Shown here one piece after another: positions 7,648-16,065 of a stretch of 44,328 bases of DNA. Position 1 is the first letter of the stretch; each line of letters begins with the position of its first letter. The notes under the pieces are model-generated. The model had not been told where the DNA came from. It saw only the letters and a program-made list of their open reading frames with translations, and ran no database searches. A program made the position numbers and the translations under genes. Source of the stretch: Porphyromonadaceae bacterium UBA7572 (GTDB lineage: Bacteria; Bacteroidota; Bacteroidia; Bacteroidales; Muribaculaceae). The stretch is taken from NCBI GenBank assembly GCA_002476625.1, contig DLLC01000017.1, positions 241 through 44,568 on the forward strand. The letters are read 5' to 3'.

Positions 7648-10065
7648 TTATTTTTTTAAAATTTGATAGATAAGCGCAGCCACATCACTCACGTTCACCA
7701 CGCCATCGCCATCCACGTCGCACAAGCCATCAGAATGACTGGCCAAGCCAAGGATTTTATTGATGAGCGCCGACACGTCATCGGCATTCACCACACCATC
7801 AGCATTGATATCACCCTTGGTGGAGGGATCTTCTGGCGCATCACGATACACGGTTTCAAAGCCTGTAAAGTGCATATCATACACCTTGCCAGTGGTGGAT
7901 GCATTCATATTGAGCTGAATGGAGCATAGCGTGATAGGATAGTTGCCCATGTCCGACGCATCACACCAGTTGGCTGTGGGTAATTCCACCGTCATCTCTT
8001 TGTTGGAAGTAATCTCCGCTGGGGTAACAGTTTCATAAACCATATTGCCGCCGTTGGCACGGAGGCCAAAAACGAAATTCTTCACTGGAGCCTCGCCAGG
8101 GTTAAGACGCACACGAATCACGTCAGGCAAGCTCCACAGGCGACAGTTCTTGGTCATCACGATTTTTGGGCCACGGGCCGATGCACCGGTGTAAGTGTAG
8201 TCGAAGCCGTTGCCAATAGCTGTGGCCGTCACGTTTTTGCCTCCCGTCTGGCTAATTTTCCAAGTGGAGAGGTCGAGATTGGGGTCAATAGGCATAACGC
8301 GCGATTCTGGAATCTCCACGTTCACGGTCATAGTGTCGCAAATCTCACCCAGCACACCCACCACCTGGGTTTTGCCATTACGCAAGCCCTTCAAGATGCC
8401 TGTGTGCTCACCGATGGAGACAATGCTCTCGTCGAGGCTTTTCCATGTGAGGGCAAGCGGGCTGATGTTCATGGCCGTTTCGCCCACCATGGTCTGAACT
8501 GCCACAGGATACTGCTTGTAACCGTCGGTGATAATGGAGTCGTTGGTGATGTTGATAGCGTCCACCGCATTAATAATTTGTATAGGCATCGACACGGAGT
8601 AGCCATTATAAGAGGCTGTGACAGTTCCTTCAAGCGAAGTGCCGTCGGCATAGAAAGTGGTGTCGGCAAGCACATGCCCGATAGCGTCGTCACAAGTAAT
8701 CTTCACACCCTTCACATCTTGGCTCACAAGCATTCCATACTGGTTGTAGCCGTAGAATTTAGGAGTGTAAACTCCATATTTCGGGGCACGAAGCGCAAAA
8801 TCCACAAAGCGAATGCTGGCTATGGCGTCGTCGTCGGGTGCCGAGCTCACACCATAGAACGCGTTACCATCGGCACGCTCGCTGCCGTCGCTTGGCTTGT
8901 TGCGAATGCCCAGTGTGCTGGTATAGAGCACCGACGAGCCACCGCCGTCCACGTTCATTCCATCGGTAGCGCCTGCATAGCGCATGATGTCGGCAAGCCA
9001 AGTGGTGCGCACACCGCTTGAAATGGGCGAGCGCCCATCAACCACTAAGAAATACACCTTCTTGCCTCCATCGCTATACCCCACAGCTGAGCGCGGATGA
9101 CGCGCACTGGCATCGCCACGGTCGCCCTCGCTCTGAAGTGTGGCGCCATTTTCAAGAATTTTAGGGTTGCCTGAAATCACCTGGTAAGGCTCTACCGTCT
9201 GTCCGTTGAAGGTCCATGATGGGGAAATGGCTACAGTGTCGCCCTCATGGAGCGTAGAGATGAACGTGGCAGCCGTGCCATGCCCGTGGAGCACATATCC
9301 GCCCTTGGCGATATCCATGTCGCATGCGGTGCTTGGCGCGCTCACTAATTTCATCTTGAAGGGCTTGCCGGTTTCAAACTTTTCCCCGTCAACGAGCACA
9401 GCGGCAATCTCACAACCGCTCGTCTCGGCAGTTGCCCCGTAATACAAGTCGTTATATATCGTCACCTTATTCTGGTTCGACGCAGCCTTTTCGTTGGCAC
9501 TCACATTGATGCCGCCCAAAGTGGCTTTTGTTCCATCTGGCGCTGTCACTGTGCCACCGAAGAAGAAGGGATTCACATACACCGCGCCCTTGGTGTCGAC
9601 CACGAAATTCTTGTAGAGCGTGGCATTGTTGCGTGCACGGTAAATCACGCCGTCCACCACGGTAGAGCCCACTGGCGCACCCACTTTCGACACACCGCGG
9701 TTGGTCTGCCCCGATGTGGTGAAGAAGTCGGCATTGATGCCCACGAAATAGCGCTCCCCAGCCTTCGACTTGCGCTTTGCCATGCCTGAGATGGTTTCAT
9801 TGCCAGCAAGTTTGTCGGTGGCGCAAACGCCACGGAGCGACAGATAAGGATTGGTCAAATCCATTGTGGCATAAAACACGCGCAGAGCATCACCATTTGC
9901 CGGGTTGCGAAACCAGAGCGATGTGGAAGTGGTGCCGGGGCCCACCTGGTTGTGAAATAGCGTGTCCACCGTGAATGTGGTGCCTTGAAGCGACCACGTG
10001 TCGGAAGCCACAGCCGAAGCACTCGTCAATGCTGCAATGAGCAGCGAGAATAAAGATTTTTTCAT
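7648..10065 (-). CDS. Secreted phosphodiester glycosidase (NAGPA/PF09992 type) with Big-like domain and C-terminal dockerin, copy 4
   Basis: This 805-residue protein is the first transcribed of the four paralogues. The signal peptide is MKKSLFSLLIAALTSASAVA. NAGPA-type motifs include GINADFFTTSGQTNRGVSKV, VDGRSPISSGVRTTWLADIM and NVDGGGSSVLY, followed by the family-wide NKPSDGSERAD motif. The Big-like domain (SLDESIVSIGEHTGILKGL) and the jelly-roll-like segment match the other copies. The dockerin at 751-805 is the most divergent: the first loop is DINADGVVNADD and the second DVDGDGVVNVSD, ending in KK. The gene begins 70 bases after the stop of the propeller-like gene at 10136 with no terminator visible between them, so the propeller gene and all four glycosidases could be one operon. 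Residue GVNADFF-type variation (D for G in the second motif) is common to all four. Confidence 0.87.
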   Translation of the reverse strand: MKKSLFSLLIAALTSASAVASDTWSLQGTTFTVDTLFHNQVGPGTTSTSLWFRNPANGDALRVFYATMDLTNPYLSLRGVCATDKLAGNETISGMAKRKSKAGERYFVGINADFFTTSGQTNRGVSKVGAPVGSTVVDGVIYRARNNATLYKNFVVDTKGAVYVNPFFFGGTVTAPDGTKATLGGINVSANEKAASNQNKVTIYNDLYYGATAETSGCEIAAVLVDGEKFETGKPFKMKLVSAPSTACDMDIAKGGYVLHGHGTAATFISTLHEGDTVAISPSWTFNGQTVEPYQVISGNPKILENGATLQSEGDRGDASARHPRSAVGYSDGGKKVYFLVVDGRSPISSGVRTTWLADIMRYAGATDGMNVDGGGSSVLYTSTLGIRNKPSDGSERADGNAFYGVSSAPDDDAIASIRFVDFALRAPKYGVYTPKFYGYNQYGMLVSQDVKGVKITCDDAIGHVLADTTFYADGTSLEGTVTASYNGYSVSMPIQIINAVDAINITNDSIITDGYKQYPVAVQTMVGETAMNISPLALTWKSLDESIVSIGEHTGILKGLRNGKTQVVGVLGEICDTMTVNVEIPESRVMPIDPNLDLSTWKISQTGGKNVTATAIGNGFDYTYTGASARGPKIVMTKNCRLWSLPDVIRVRLNPGEAPVKNFVFGLRANGGNMVYETVTPAEITSNKEMTVELPTANWCDASDMGNYPITLCSIQLNMNASTTGKVYDMHFTGFETVYRDAPEDPSTKGDINADGVVNADDVSALINKILGLASHSDGLCDVDGDGVVNVSDVAALIYQILKK

Positions 10066-10135
10066 TGTCTATGTTTTTATAGTATAATTTGTGACAGTAT
10101 GTTGAAATTGCTTATACACATGTTGGGGGGGCTGG

Positions 10136-11521
10136 TTAGCCGAGAATAAGATTGATGAGGGCGGTCACGTCGCTCACGTTCACCTCTCCATCGGCATTGA
10201 TGTCGCACACAGCGTCGGCATAGTCGGCTGTGCCGAGAATCTTGTTGATGAGGGCGGTCACGTCGCTCACGTTCAGCACACCATCGGCATTGACATCGCC
10301 TTTACGCTCAGGCTGTTCGCCGCCGCCCAGGTTCTTGCCCATCTTATACACACCCATACCGTTATAGGCCTTGAAAGTGAAGATGGTGGCCACTTGCGCT
10401 CCATTCTCCTCATTCACGTCCACATTCAGGCAGTGCACGCGCAGTCCGCTATCGCTCACCTTGCCAAGGCTGTCGGCTGGAATTTGCCAGTATTTTTTCA
10501 TTCCGGCAAGCGACATTCCATCACCGAGTTCCACGATATTGGCTTGACAGCCATGGCCATTGCCATCGTATGCGGCTTTCACATAAGCGAGCATGTCTTT
10601 GCCGTCGATCGAGAATTCTGCCACGCCATTGGCGGTGAATTGAGGCTGGAGTTCGGTGGGCACCTGTTCAAAGCTGTCGATGATAGAAGCGGTCACATCG
10701 TAAAGCACTGGGGCTGTGTCGAAGCAGTCGATATAGAAAAGCTCGCCCGAATAGCGGTCTTCATCAGTGGGACCTAACACCATCTTCACTATCGGCGCAA
10801 GGCTGAAGCCTGTTTTGGTTTCGGGGTAGAATGTGGTAAACTCAATAGAGGGATCGCCCTCAAAACCGCCTTCGAAACTCTCCGCGCCCTGGTCGGCGTG
10901 CCAGCGATAGCAAGTGGCGCTGCCTGCGCCACCAGTGTTGTTGCCAATAGTCATCACATTGCACTCAGCTTTCTCGCGGGTGATATCGCCCATCACGTCG
11001 AGGTAGTCGGTGCGCTCCAGTTTGTCGCCCTTCTTAAGTTTGTCGATAAGCGTCAAAGCACCGGTTTCAGTGTTCACTTGATAGATGGGGATAAAGGTGT
11101 TCACATTGCTGGTCATTGGAGCCACCCAGACGTGGCCAAAGTTGTCGCGACCGATGCTGGCCACACCAAGAAATGCGGTGTAGGGGGAACCGTCAAGGGT
11201 AAGGTCAAGGTCGGGCAACGGTGACCCGTCAGCCACTTTAAAGCGGTGAATCACCGACTGCGAAACGGTGTCTTTTCCCACCACCACAGCTTTTTCCTCA
11301 CTGCGCGCCACATAGATGACGCCTTCATTCATCACCGCTGTGCGCGCACGCTGGCTGCATGCGGCATCGCGGATAAATGTGGTGGTGTGCACTCGGTCGT
11401 AAATCCATTGATTCACCAGGTTATAACCGTTCACAGGCTCATACTTTTGCCCATCAGTCACTGCCAAGGCATTGAGTGCCGAGAACAATGCCAGCACAAT
11501 AAAGAGTAAATTTTTCTTCAT
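10136..11521 (-). CDS. Secreted beta-propeller-like protein with C-terminal dockerin (paralogue A)
   Basis: This is a 461-residue protein with signal peptide MKKNLLFIVLALFSALNALA. I do not recognise a named family for the body (residues 20-400). It has repeated short strands of the type GHVWVAPM, IYQVNTETGALTLIDKL and FNGMGVYKMGKN-like endings, as in beta-propeller or phytase/strictosidine-like folds. It is clearly paralogous to the 459-residue protein at 11756 and more distantly to the C-terminal half of the GHL10 fusion at 26045 (shared VNT.TG..T.L and NG.A.F patterns). The dockerin lies at 408-461 (DVNADGVLNVSD and DINADGEVNVSD). No catalytic motif is obvious, so a glycan-binding or scaffold role is as likely as an enzymatic one. 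It has its own candidate promoter upstream (11615-11622) and a terminator separates it from the preceding paralogue. Confidence 0.75.
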   Translation of the reverse strand: MKKNLLFIVLALFSALNALAVTDGQKYEPVNGYNLVNQWIYDRVHTTTFIRDAACSQRARTAVMNEGVIYVARSEEKAVVVGKDTVSQSVIHRFKVADGSPLPDLDLTLDGSPYTAFLGVASIGRDNFGHVWVAPMTSNVNTFIPIYQVNTETGALTLIDKLKKGDKLERTDYLDVMGDITREKAECNVMTIGNNTGGAGSATCYRWHADQGAESFEGGFEGDPSIEFTTFYPETKTGFSLAPIVKMVLGPTDEDRYSGELFYIDCFDTAPVLYDVTASIIDSFEQVPTELQPQFTANGVAEFSIDGKDMLAYVKAAYDGNGHGCQANIVELGDGMSLAGMKKYWQIPADSLGKVSDSGLRVHCLNVDVNEENGAQVATIFTFKAYNGMGVYKMGKNLGGGEQPERKGDVNADGVLNVSDVTALINKILGTADYADAVCDINADGEVNVSDVTALINLILG

Positions 11522-11614
11522 GTCAATAGTATTTTTTGTTTAATCTGTTAACAGTCGATAGTCACCATTTGTGCTTCGGGAAAGCGCAAATTTCACTTTA
11601 TAGGCATAAAGATA

Positions 11615-11622
11615 CAAAATTA
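11615..11622 (-). promoter_or_regulatory. Candidate Bacteroidetes -7 element for propeller paralogue A
   Basis: The minus strand reads TAATTTTG, an exact TAnnTTTG match, about 95 bases before the start codon at 11521 and downstream of the terminator of the previous gene. A TTTG is present further upstream (11648-11651) but at 25 bp rather than the usual 19-21, so the -33 box is weak. Confidence 0.5.
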
Positions 11623-11648
11623 TATGCAAAGCCGGCAATATGAGCTGC

Positions 11649-11684
11649 AAAAAAATCCCCTACAAAGAATTCTTTGCAGGGGAT
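11649..11684 (-). terminator. Rho-independent terminator after propeller paralogue B
   Basis: A 15-bp hairpin stem (arms 11655-11669 and 11670-11684, a single A.C mismatch, rich in G-C at the base) is followed on the minus strand by seven T residues (11655-11649). It lies 71 bases past the stop codon at 11756. Confidence 0.85.
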
Positions 11685-11755
11685 ATGATTTGTCTGATGG
11701 ACACTTGGCGCAGTGTCACACACACTGCGTCGGCAGAATCCATGCAATTTTCAAA

Positions 11756-13135
11756 TTAGATGCCAAGCACCATGTTGATGAGTGCGGTCACGTCGCTGGC
11801 GTTCACAGCACCGTCGGCGTTCACGTCGCAAGTAGCGTCGGCATAGTCAGCAGTTCCAAGCACCTTGTTGATGAGTGCGGTCACGTCGCTGGCGTTCACC
11901 ACGCCGTCGGCGTTCACGTCACCCTTGATTCCAGGTTGTTCGCCGCCACCTACGTTCTTGCCAATCTTGTACACGCCAACACCATTGTAGCTCTTGAATG
12001 TAAGGAGTGTAACCACGTCTGAGCCATTTTCCTTGCTGTATTCCACATTGAGGCAGTGGATACGGTTACCACCGTCAGAAGTCTGACCGAGGCTGTCGGC
12101 AGGAATCTGCCAGTATTTCTTCATGCCGGCGAAAGCCATTCCATCGCCGAGTTCCACTACGTTGGCTTGGCAGCCATGGCCTGTGCCTGAGTATTGAGCG
12201 ATGGAGTAAACCATAAAGTTGCGGTCGTCGAGAGTGAACTCAGCCACACCATTGGTGCCGTTTTCAGGAAGAAGTGACTTGTCCACCTGCTCGAAACTGT
12301 CAAGAAGGCTGCCAGTCACATCGTAGAGTGCAGGCACAGAGTTGAAGCCATCCACATAGAAGAGCTCGCCAGCATAAGGAGTTTCGCTTGATGGGTCGTA
12401 GCACATCTTTACAGTTGGGCCATAGCTCCATTCTGTCACAGTCTCTGGATAGAATGCGGTGATTTCCAAAGAAAGGTCACCTTCAAAACCACCCTCAAAA
12501 GTGTCGGAGCCCTGGTCGGCATGCCAGCGGTAAATAGTAGCCACCTGTGTGCCGGCATTCATCACATTGCATTCAGCCTTCTCGCGAGTGATGTCGCCCA
12601 TCACGTCGTAGTAGTCTGTACGTGCAATTTTGTCGCCTTTGTCAAGGGTTGCGATAAGGGTAAGTTCACCTGTCTCGGTGTTGAGCTGATACATAGGAAT
12701 GTTGGCAGTCTTTTCACTGGTGTAAGGCATTACCCAAACATGACCAAAGTTATCTGTACCGATGCTGTTCACACCTAAGAACACGCCATAAGCCTTTCCG
12801 TCGAGAGTCACGTCGAGCGCTGGAAGTTCAGCGCCAGTTTTAGCGTCAAGGCGATAAATCACAGATTGAGGCACAGTGTCGCCAGGAGCCACAACAGTCT
12901 GCTTCACCTCAGAACGGGCGATGTAAACCACGCCATTGCTCAAAGTTGCAGTACGCGCACGAGTATTACAGTAATCTGCCTTGGTAAATACGGATGGAGT
13001 GTGGAAGCGGTCAAGAATCCAGCTGTTCACAATCTTGATGTCATTCACTGGCTCATAGGTCTGGCCATCGGTAGCCGCAAAAGCGCCTACGCAAGCAACC
13101 CATGCGAGAGCCGCAGTAAGTAAAAACTTCTTCAT
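11756..13135 (-). CDS. Secreted beta-propeller-like protein with C-terminal dockerin (paralogue B)
   Basis: This 459-residue protein has signal peptide MKKFLLTAALAWVACVGAFA. It aligns along its length with the 461-residue neighbour: both start TDGQ.YEPVN, share RARTA, TGDI-like MGDITREKAECNVM, RWHADQG, FEGGFEGD, GHGCQANVVELGDGM and AGMKKYWQIPADSLG. The dockerin is at 405-459, with alanine replacing valine before SD in both loops (NASDVTALIN). At DNA level the two dockerin halves are near-identical direct repeats, suggesting recent duplication or gene conversion. It is a separate transcription unit: a candidate promoter lies in 13136-13312 and a strong terminator lies downstream at 11649-11684. 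Function is unknown; surface glycan recognition is my inference from context. Confidence 0.75.
   Translation of the reverse strand: MKKFLLTAALAWVACVGAFAATDGQTYEPVNDIKIVNSWILDRFHTPSVFTKADYCNTRARTATLSNGVVYIARSEVKQTVVAPGDTVPQSVIYRLDAKTGAELPALDVTLDGKAYGVFLGVNSIGTDNFGHVWVMPYTSEKTANIPMYQLNTETGELTLIATLDKGDKIARTDYYDVMGDITREKAECNVMNAGTQVATIYRWHADQGSDTFEGGFEGDLSLEITAFYPETVTEWSYGPTVKMCYDPSSETPYAGELFYVDGFNSVPALYDVTGSLLDSFEQVDKSLLPENGTNGVAEFTLDDRNFMVYSIAQYSGTGHGCQANVVELGDGMAFAGMKKYWQIPADSLGQTSDGGNRIHCLNVEYSKENGSDVVTLLTFKSYNGVGVYKIGKNVGGGEQPGIKGDVNADGVVNASDVTALINKVLGTADYADATCDVNADGAVNASDVTALINMVLGI
11774..11922. repeat. Two 56-bp direct repeats encoding the dockerin halves
   Basis: Copies at 11774-11829 and 11867-11922 (period 93 bp) differ at 4 of 56 positions by my count, and their first 33 bases are identical. 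They encode the two calcium-binding loops of the dockerin of the propeller-like protein. The dockerin-coding ends of the other genes in the cluster carry similar but more diverged copies, giving about sixteen related segments that could recombine. Confidence 0.8.
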
Positions 13136-13251
13136 TTGTAAATAGGTTGTTAAGATTATTAATTAGTTTGTTATACAATAAGTCGAATTATACTTCCTAC
13201 AAAGTAAGTAATTTTTCAGCAAATAAGCAAATATTTGCCAAACAAGAAAAG

Positions 13252-13259
13252 CAAAATTA
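13252..13259 (-). promoter_or_regulatory. Candidate -7 element for propeller paralogue B
   Basis: The minus strand reads TAATTTTG, an exact TAnnTTTG match, about 117 bases before the start codon at 13135, in the AT-rich gap after the GHL10 gene. A perfect 12-base palindrome (GCAAATATTTGC, 13227-13238) sits just downstream of the presumed start site and could be an operator. No good -33 box is present; a near-match (TTACTTTG, 13200-13207) is an alternative. Confidence 0.35.
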
Positions 13260-13312
13260 ACGAATGCAAACACCCATTAAGCCATATCGGGCAACTAACA
13301 CAAGATGAGCGT

Positions 13313-15877
13313 TCACTGGCCGAGAATGAGATTGATGAGGGCTGTCACGTCGCTCACGTTCACCACGCCGTCGGCATTGATATCGCATAGGGCATCGGTG
13401 ATGCCAGCGTCGCCAAGAATGTGATTGATCAGTGTGGTCACATCGCTCACGTTCACCTCTCCATCGGCATTCAAGTCGCCCACAAGAGGGGCTGCCACAT
13501 ATTTAAACTGGCGCACCGGTGAATAGTCGGTAAAGTTTACAGTAGTGGAGCCAGCTGTCCCATAGGCATAGCGCGCCCGCACATAGTAGTTTTTGCCATC
13601 CACAGGGTGACCAGTGCCCGTCATTTCCGACAGCGACACAGTGGCAAACACGCCTTCATCGAGCGTTGCCTTCCACGAGGAGCGCACAGGGAACGACGTG
13701 GATGTGCTGATTTCCACCCGAAGCGACTGTGCGCCCTCCTCTGGCTCAACACACACATTTTGGTTACCATGCAGAGTGGCACCGTCAGCCTTTGGCGAGA
13801 CAAACACGGGGATTGCTGGAACCACGTTTTTGGTGGTGAACTTCACCACCTCGCTTTGGTCGGTGGCATCTCCTAAACGAGCCGTCACTTGGGCGTAGTA
13901 AGTAGTGCCCCCTGCTAATTTGAATTTAGGGATGCTGTGCGATGCGTCCTTGGTGTTCGCCACATAGGCGGGCGATGCCATCGACGACACCGATGACACA
14001 CTTAGCGTATAGTCCGTCCCTTCTGCGGCCTCGCTCCACGAAATTTTGGGAGTGAGTGGCTGGTCGGATGATAAGTTAAGCGGATTTTTGATGGCTATTT
14101 TCTCACAAGTGAACGACTGCACATCGCTGGTGGCACTCGACAGGTTGAGACCGCGCGACGACACTCGCCAGTAGTAGGTGCCTGGAGCAATGCCAGGAAT
14201 GTCGGTGATAGCCACGGTGGTGTCTGCCACATCCTTATATGCCACTGCATTCTGGCAAGCAGCATCACTGAACACTTCCACCGCATGGAGCGTGCCATTA
14301 GTGCGCCATGAAAGGCGTGAGAGCATAGGCACTGTAGCGCCATCGGCAGGAGCGGTAATCACGGGCTTTGTGGCTGGCCGGGAAGTGCCGCCGGCAAGCA
14401 CCGGGGCAAACTCATTTTCCCATCGGTCGAGAATGGTGACTGCGAAGCGGTAGCCTGCCATGTATACAGACTTGATTGCATATTCATTAGGATAAGTGAA
14501 GCCTAACAGATACTGGGGCTGGCAGCGGAAGTCGGCATCGCTCACGCTGTCGGGAATGGCATAGATGGCGTAGCGCACATTGTCCACGGCATCCCATTTA
14601 AGCGTGTTGCCCTCACGGCGGCAGTTCGTCACGGTGCCATATTGCTTTTGTGGCGCCACCCAGCTCGGGCTCGGGCACAGGGCCGGTGTGGTGAACACCT
14701 GCTTTTTGAGCCAGCGTCGCAGCCCCCATGTCTGTCCGTCGATTGTGCCATTGTTGTTGCGCCAAGTGCTGTACTTGAAGTACACCATGCCCTGCGCCTG
14801 GGCATCGCGCATAATCTGCACCTGGTTGGCAAATTCAGACAGGTCCCAGCCCTCTTTGCCAAAACTTGAGCAGCTCTGGCTGATATACACATGGCGGTTG
14901 AATTTTTTGCCTATCTTTCCCCACCAAGCAGTCACTTCGTCGAAATTGCCAGCGGTGTTCCAATACACTTGGGGCGAAATGAAGTCGATGGTGCCACGCG
15001 TCACCCATGCCATCGGGTCGCTATAAATCTGATTGTACTGCCAGTCGGATCCCGGGCTGGGATCCACGCCGTACTTGGCAGCCACATCGGGCGAGGAACA
15101 TGCCACTCCGGCTGGACCGATACCAAAGCGCACCCATGGCTTAGTCTGCTTAATCATAGTGTTCACGTCGGCCACCATCTGGTTCACGTTTTCTCGGCGC
15201 CAGTCGCCTTGGCTCAGTGTGCCACCATTGTTTTTGTAAGCGGCATACAAATCGGCATCAAGGGAGAAGTCGCAGCCTCCCTGATTATAGAAGTAGTCGT
15301 CAAACACTAAGCCGTCCACGTCATACTTGGTGATAATGTCTTTGCACACGTCAACCACGCGCTGCCGCACCTCGGGCAAGCCAGGGTTGAGCACCGTTTC
15401 GTAGCTCGTGGTAAGCAGCCAGTCGGGATGAGTGTGGATATAGTCGAGGTCGCTCTGCCCCCATTTCGAGCCAGTGGGCGCATACCGGTAAGGGTTCACC
15501 CAAGCATAAAGCTCAATGCCGCGCTTGTGTGCCTCCTGCACTATCCACTGCAAGGGGTCGAATGCGGGCACATCACCGCGTTTGGCCACGATATAGCTCG
15601 ACCAAGGCTCATAGGCGGAATTATACATGGCGTCGCACATGGCGCGCACGTGGAAATACACGGCGTTCATATTGTTGGCCGCCAAGGTGTCGAGCATTCG
15701 CTGACACGAGACCTTCATGGTGGCGGCATTCGAGGAGGTAATTTTACTCGATGGCCAGTCGCTCACATAGGCGCTCATCCACACCGCTCGCTGCTCACGC
15801 TTCACGGCGGCACCGCCCACAGTCGCACCGAAAAGCAGAATCGCCAGCAACACAGATTTCAAAAAAGTCGTATTCAT
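13313..15877 (-). CDS. GHL10-type glycoside hydrolase with Fn3-like domains and C-terminal dockerin
   Basis: This is an 854-residue protein with signal peptide (about 1-24). Residues 25-400 match the glycosyl hydrolase-like 10 family (PF02638, formerly DUF187). Features include REQRAVWMSAYVSDWPS at the first strand, FHVRAMCDAMYNSAYEPWSS at 75-94, AWVNPYRYAPT at 125-135, the acidic DGLVFDDYFY at 188-197 that should carry catalytic carboxylates, SQGDWRRENVN, and DFISPQVYWN. Two or three fibronectin-III-like segments follow (YYWRVSSRGLNLSSATSDV and similar) before a dockerin at 800-854. Its N-terminal half is paralogous to the fusion protein at 26045. It sits between the SusC/D lipoprotein genes and the propeller/glycosidase genes on the same strand, 188 bases downstream of the PKD lipoprotein gene. 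GHL10 substrates are poorly known; hydrolysis of a glycan imported by this locus is inferred. Confidence 0.88.
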   Translation of the reverse strand: MNTTFLKSVLLAILLFGATVGGAAVKREQRAVWMSAYVSDWPSSKITSSNAATMKVSCQRMLDTLAANNMNAVYFHVRAMCDAMYNSAYEPWSSYIVAKRGDVPAFDPLQWIVQEAHKRGIELYAWVNPYRYAPTGSKWGQSDLDYIHTHPDWLLTTSYETVLNPGLPEVRQRVVDVCKDIITKYDVDGLVFDDYFYNQGGCDFSLDADLYAAYKNNGGTLSQGDWRRENVNQMVADVNTMIKQTKPWVRFGIGPAGVACSSPDVAAKYGVDPSPGSDWQYNQIYSDPMAWVTRGTIDFISPQVYWNTAGNFDEVTAWWGKIGKKFNRHVYISQSCSSFGKEGWDLSEFANQVQIMRDAQAQGMVYFKYSTWRNNNGTIDGQTWGLRRWLKKQVFTTPALCPSPSWVAPQKQYGTVTNCRREGNTLKWDAVDNVRYAIYAIPDSVSDADFRCQPQYLLGFTYPNEYAIKSVYMAGYRFAVTILDRWENEFAPVLAGGTSRPATKPVITAPADGATVPMLSRLSWRTNGTLHAVEVFSDAACQNAVAYKDVADTTVAITDIPGIAPGTYYWRVSSRGLNLSSATSDVQSFTCEKIAIKNPLNLSSDQPLTPKISWSEAAEGTDYTLSVSSVSSMASPAYVANTKDASHSIPKFKLAGGTTYYAQVTARLGDATDQSEVVKFTTKNVVPAIPVFVSPKADGATLHGNQNVCVEPEEGAQSLRVEISTSTSFPVRSSWKATLDEGVFATVSLSEMTGTGHPVDGKNYYVRARYAYGTAGSTTVNFTDYSPVRQFKYVAAPLVGDLNADGEVNVSDVTTLINHILGDAGITDALCDINADGVVNVSDVTALINLILGQ

Positions 15878-16065
15878 AAGATAAAAGTATCATTAACAGT
15901 ATGTTGAAATATCTAAAGTCAAAGGATTACCATTGCAAAAAGGCACAAAGGCTCTTAAAAAGGCTTCAGACGAGAAGGAGTTTTTTAAAAAAAATACAGA
16001 GGACGCTGAATTTGGTATTAGCGCCCCCTGCATTCATATTTCTGTCAAGAAATTGTCAGAGGAAA

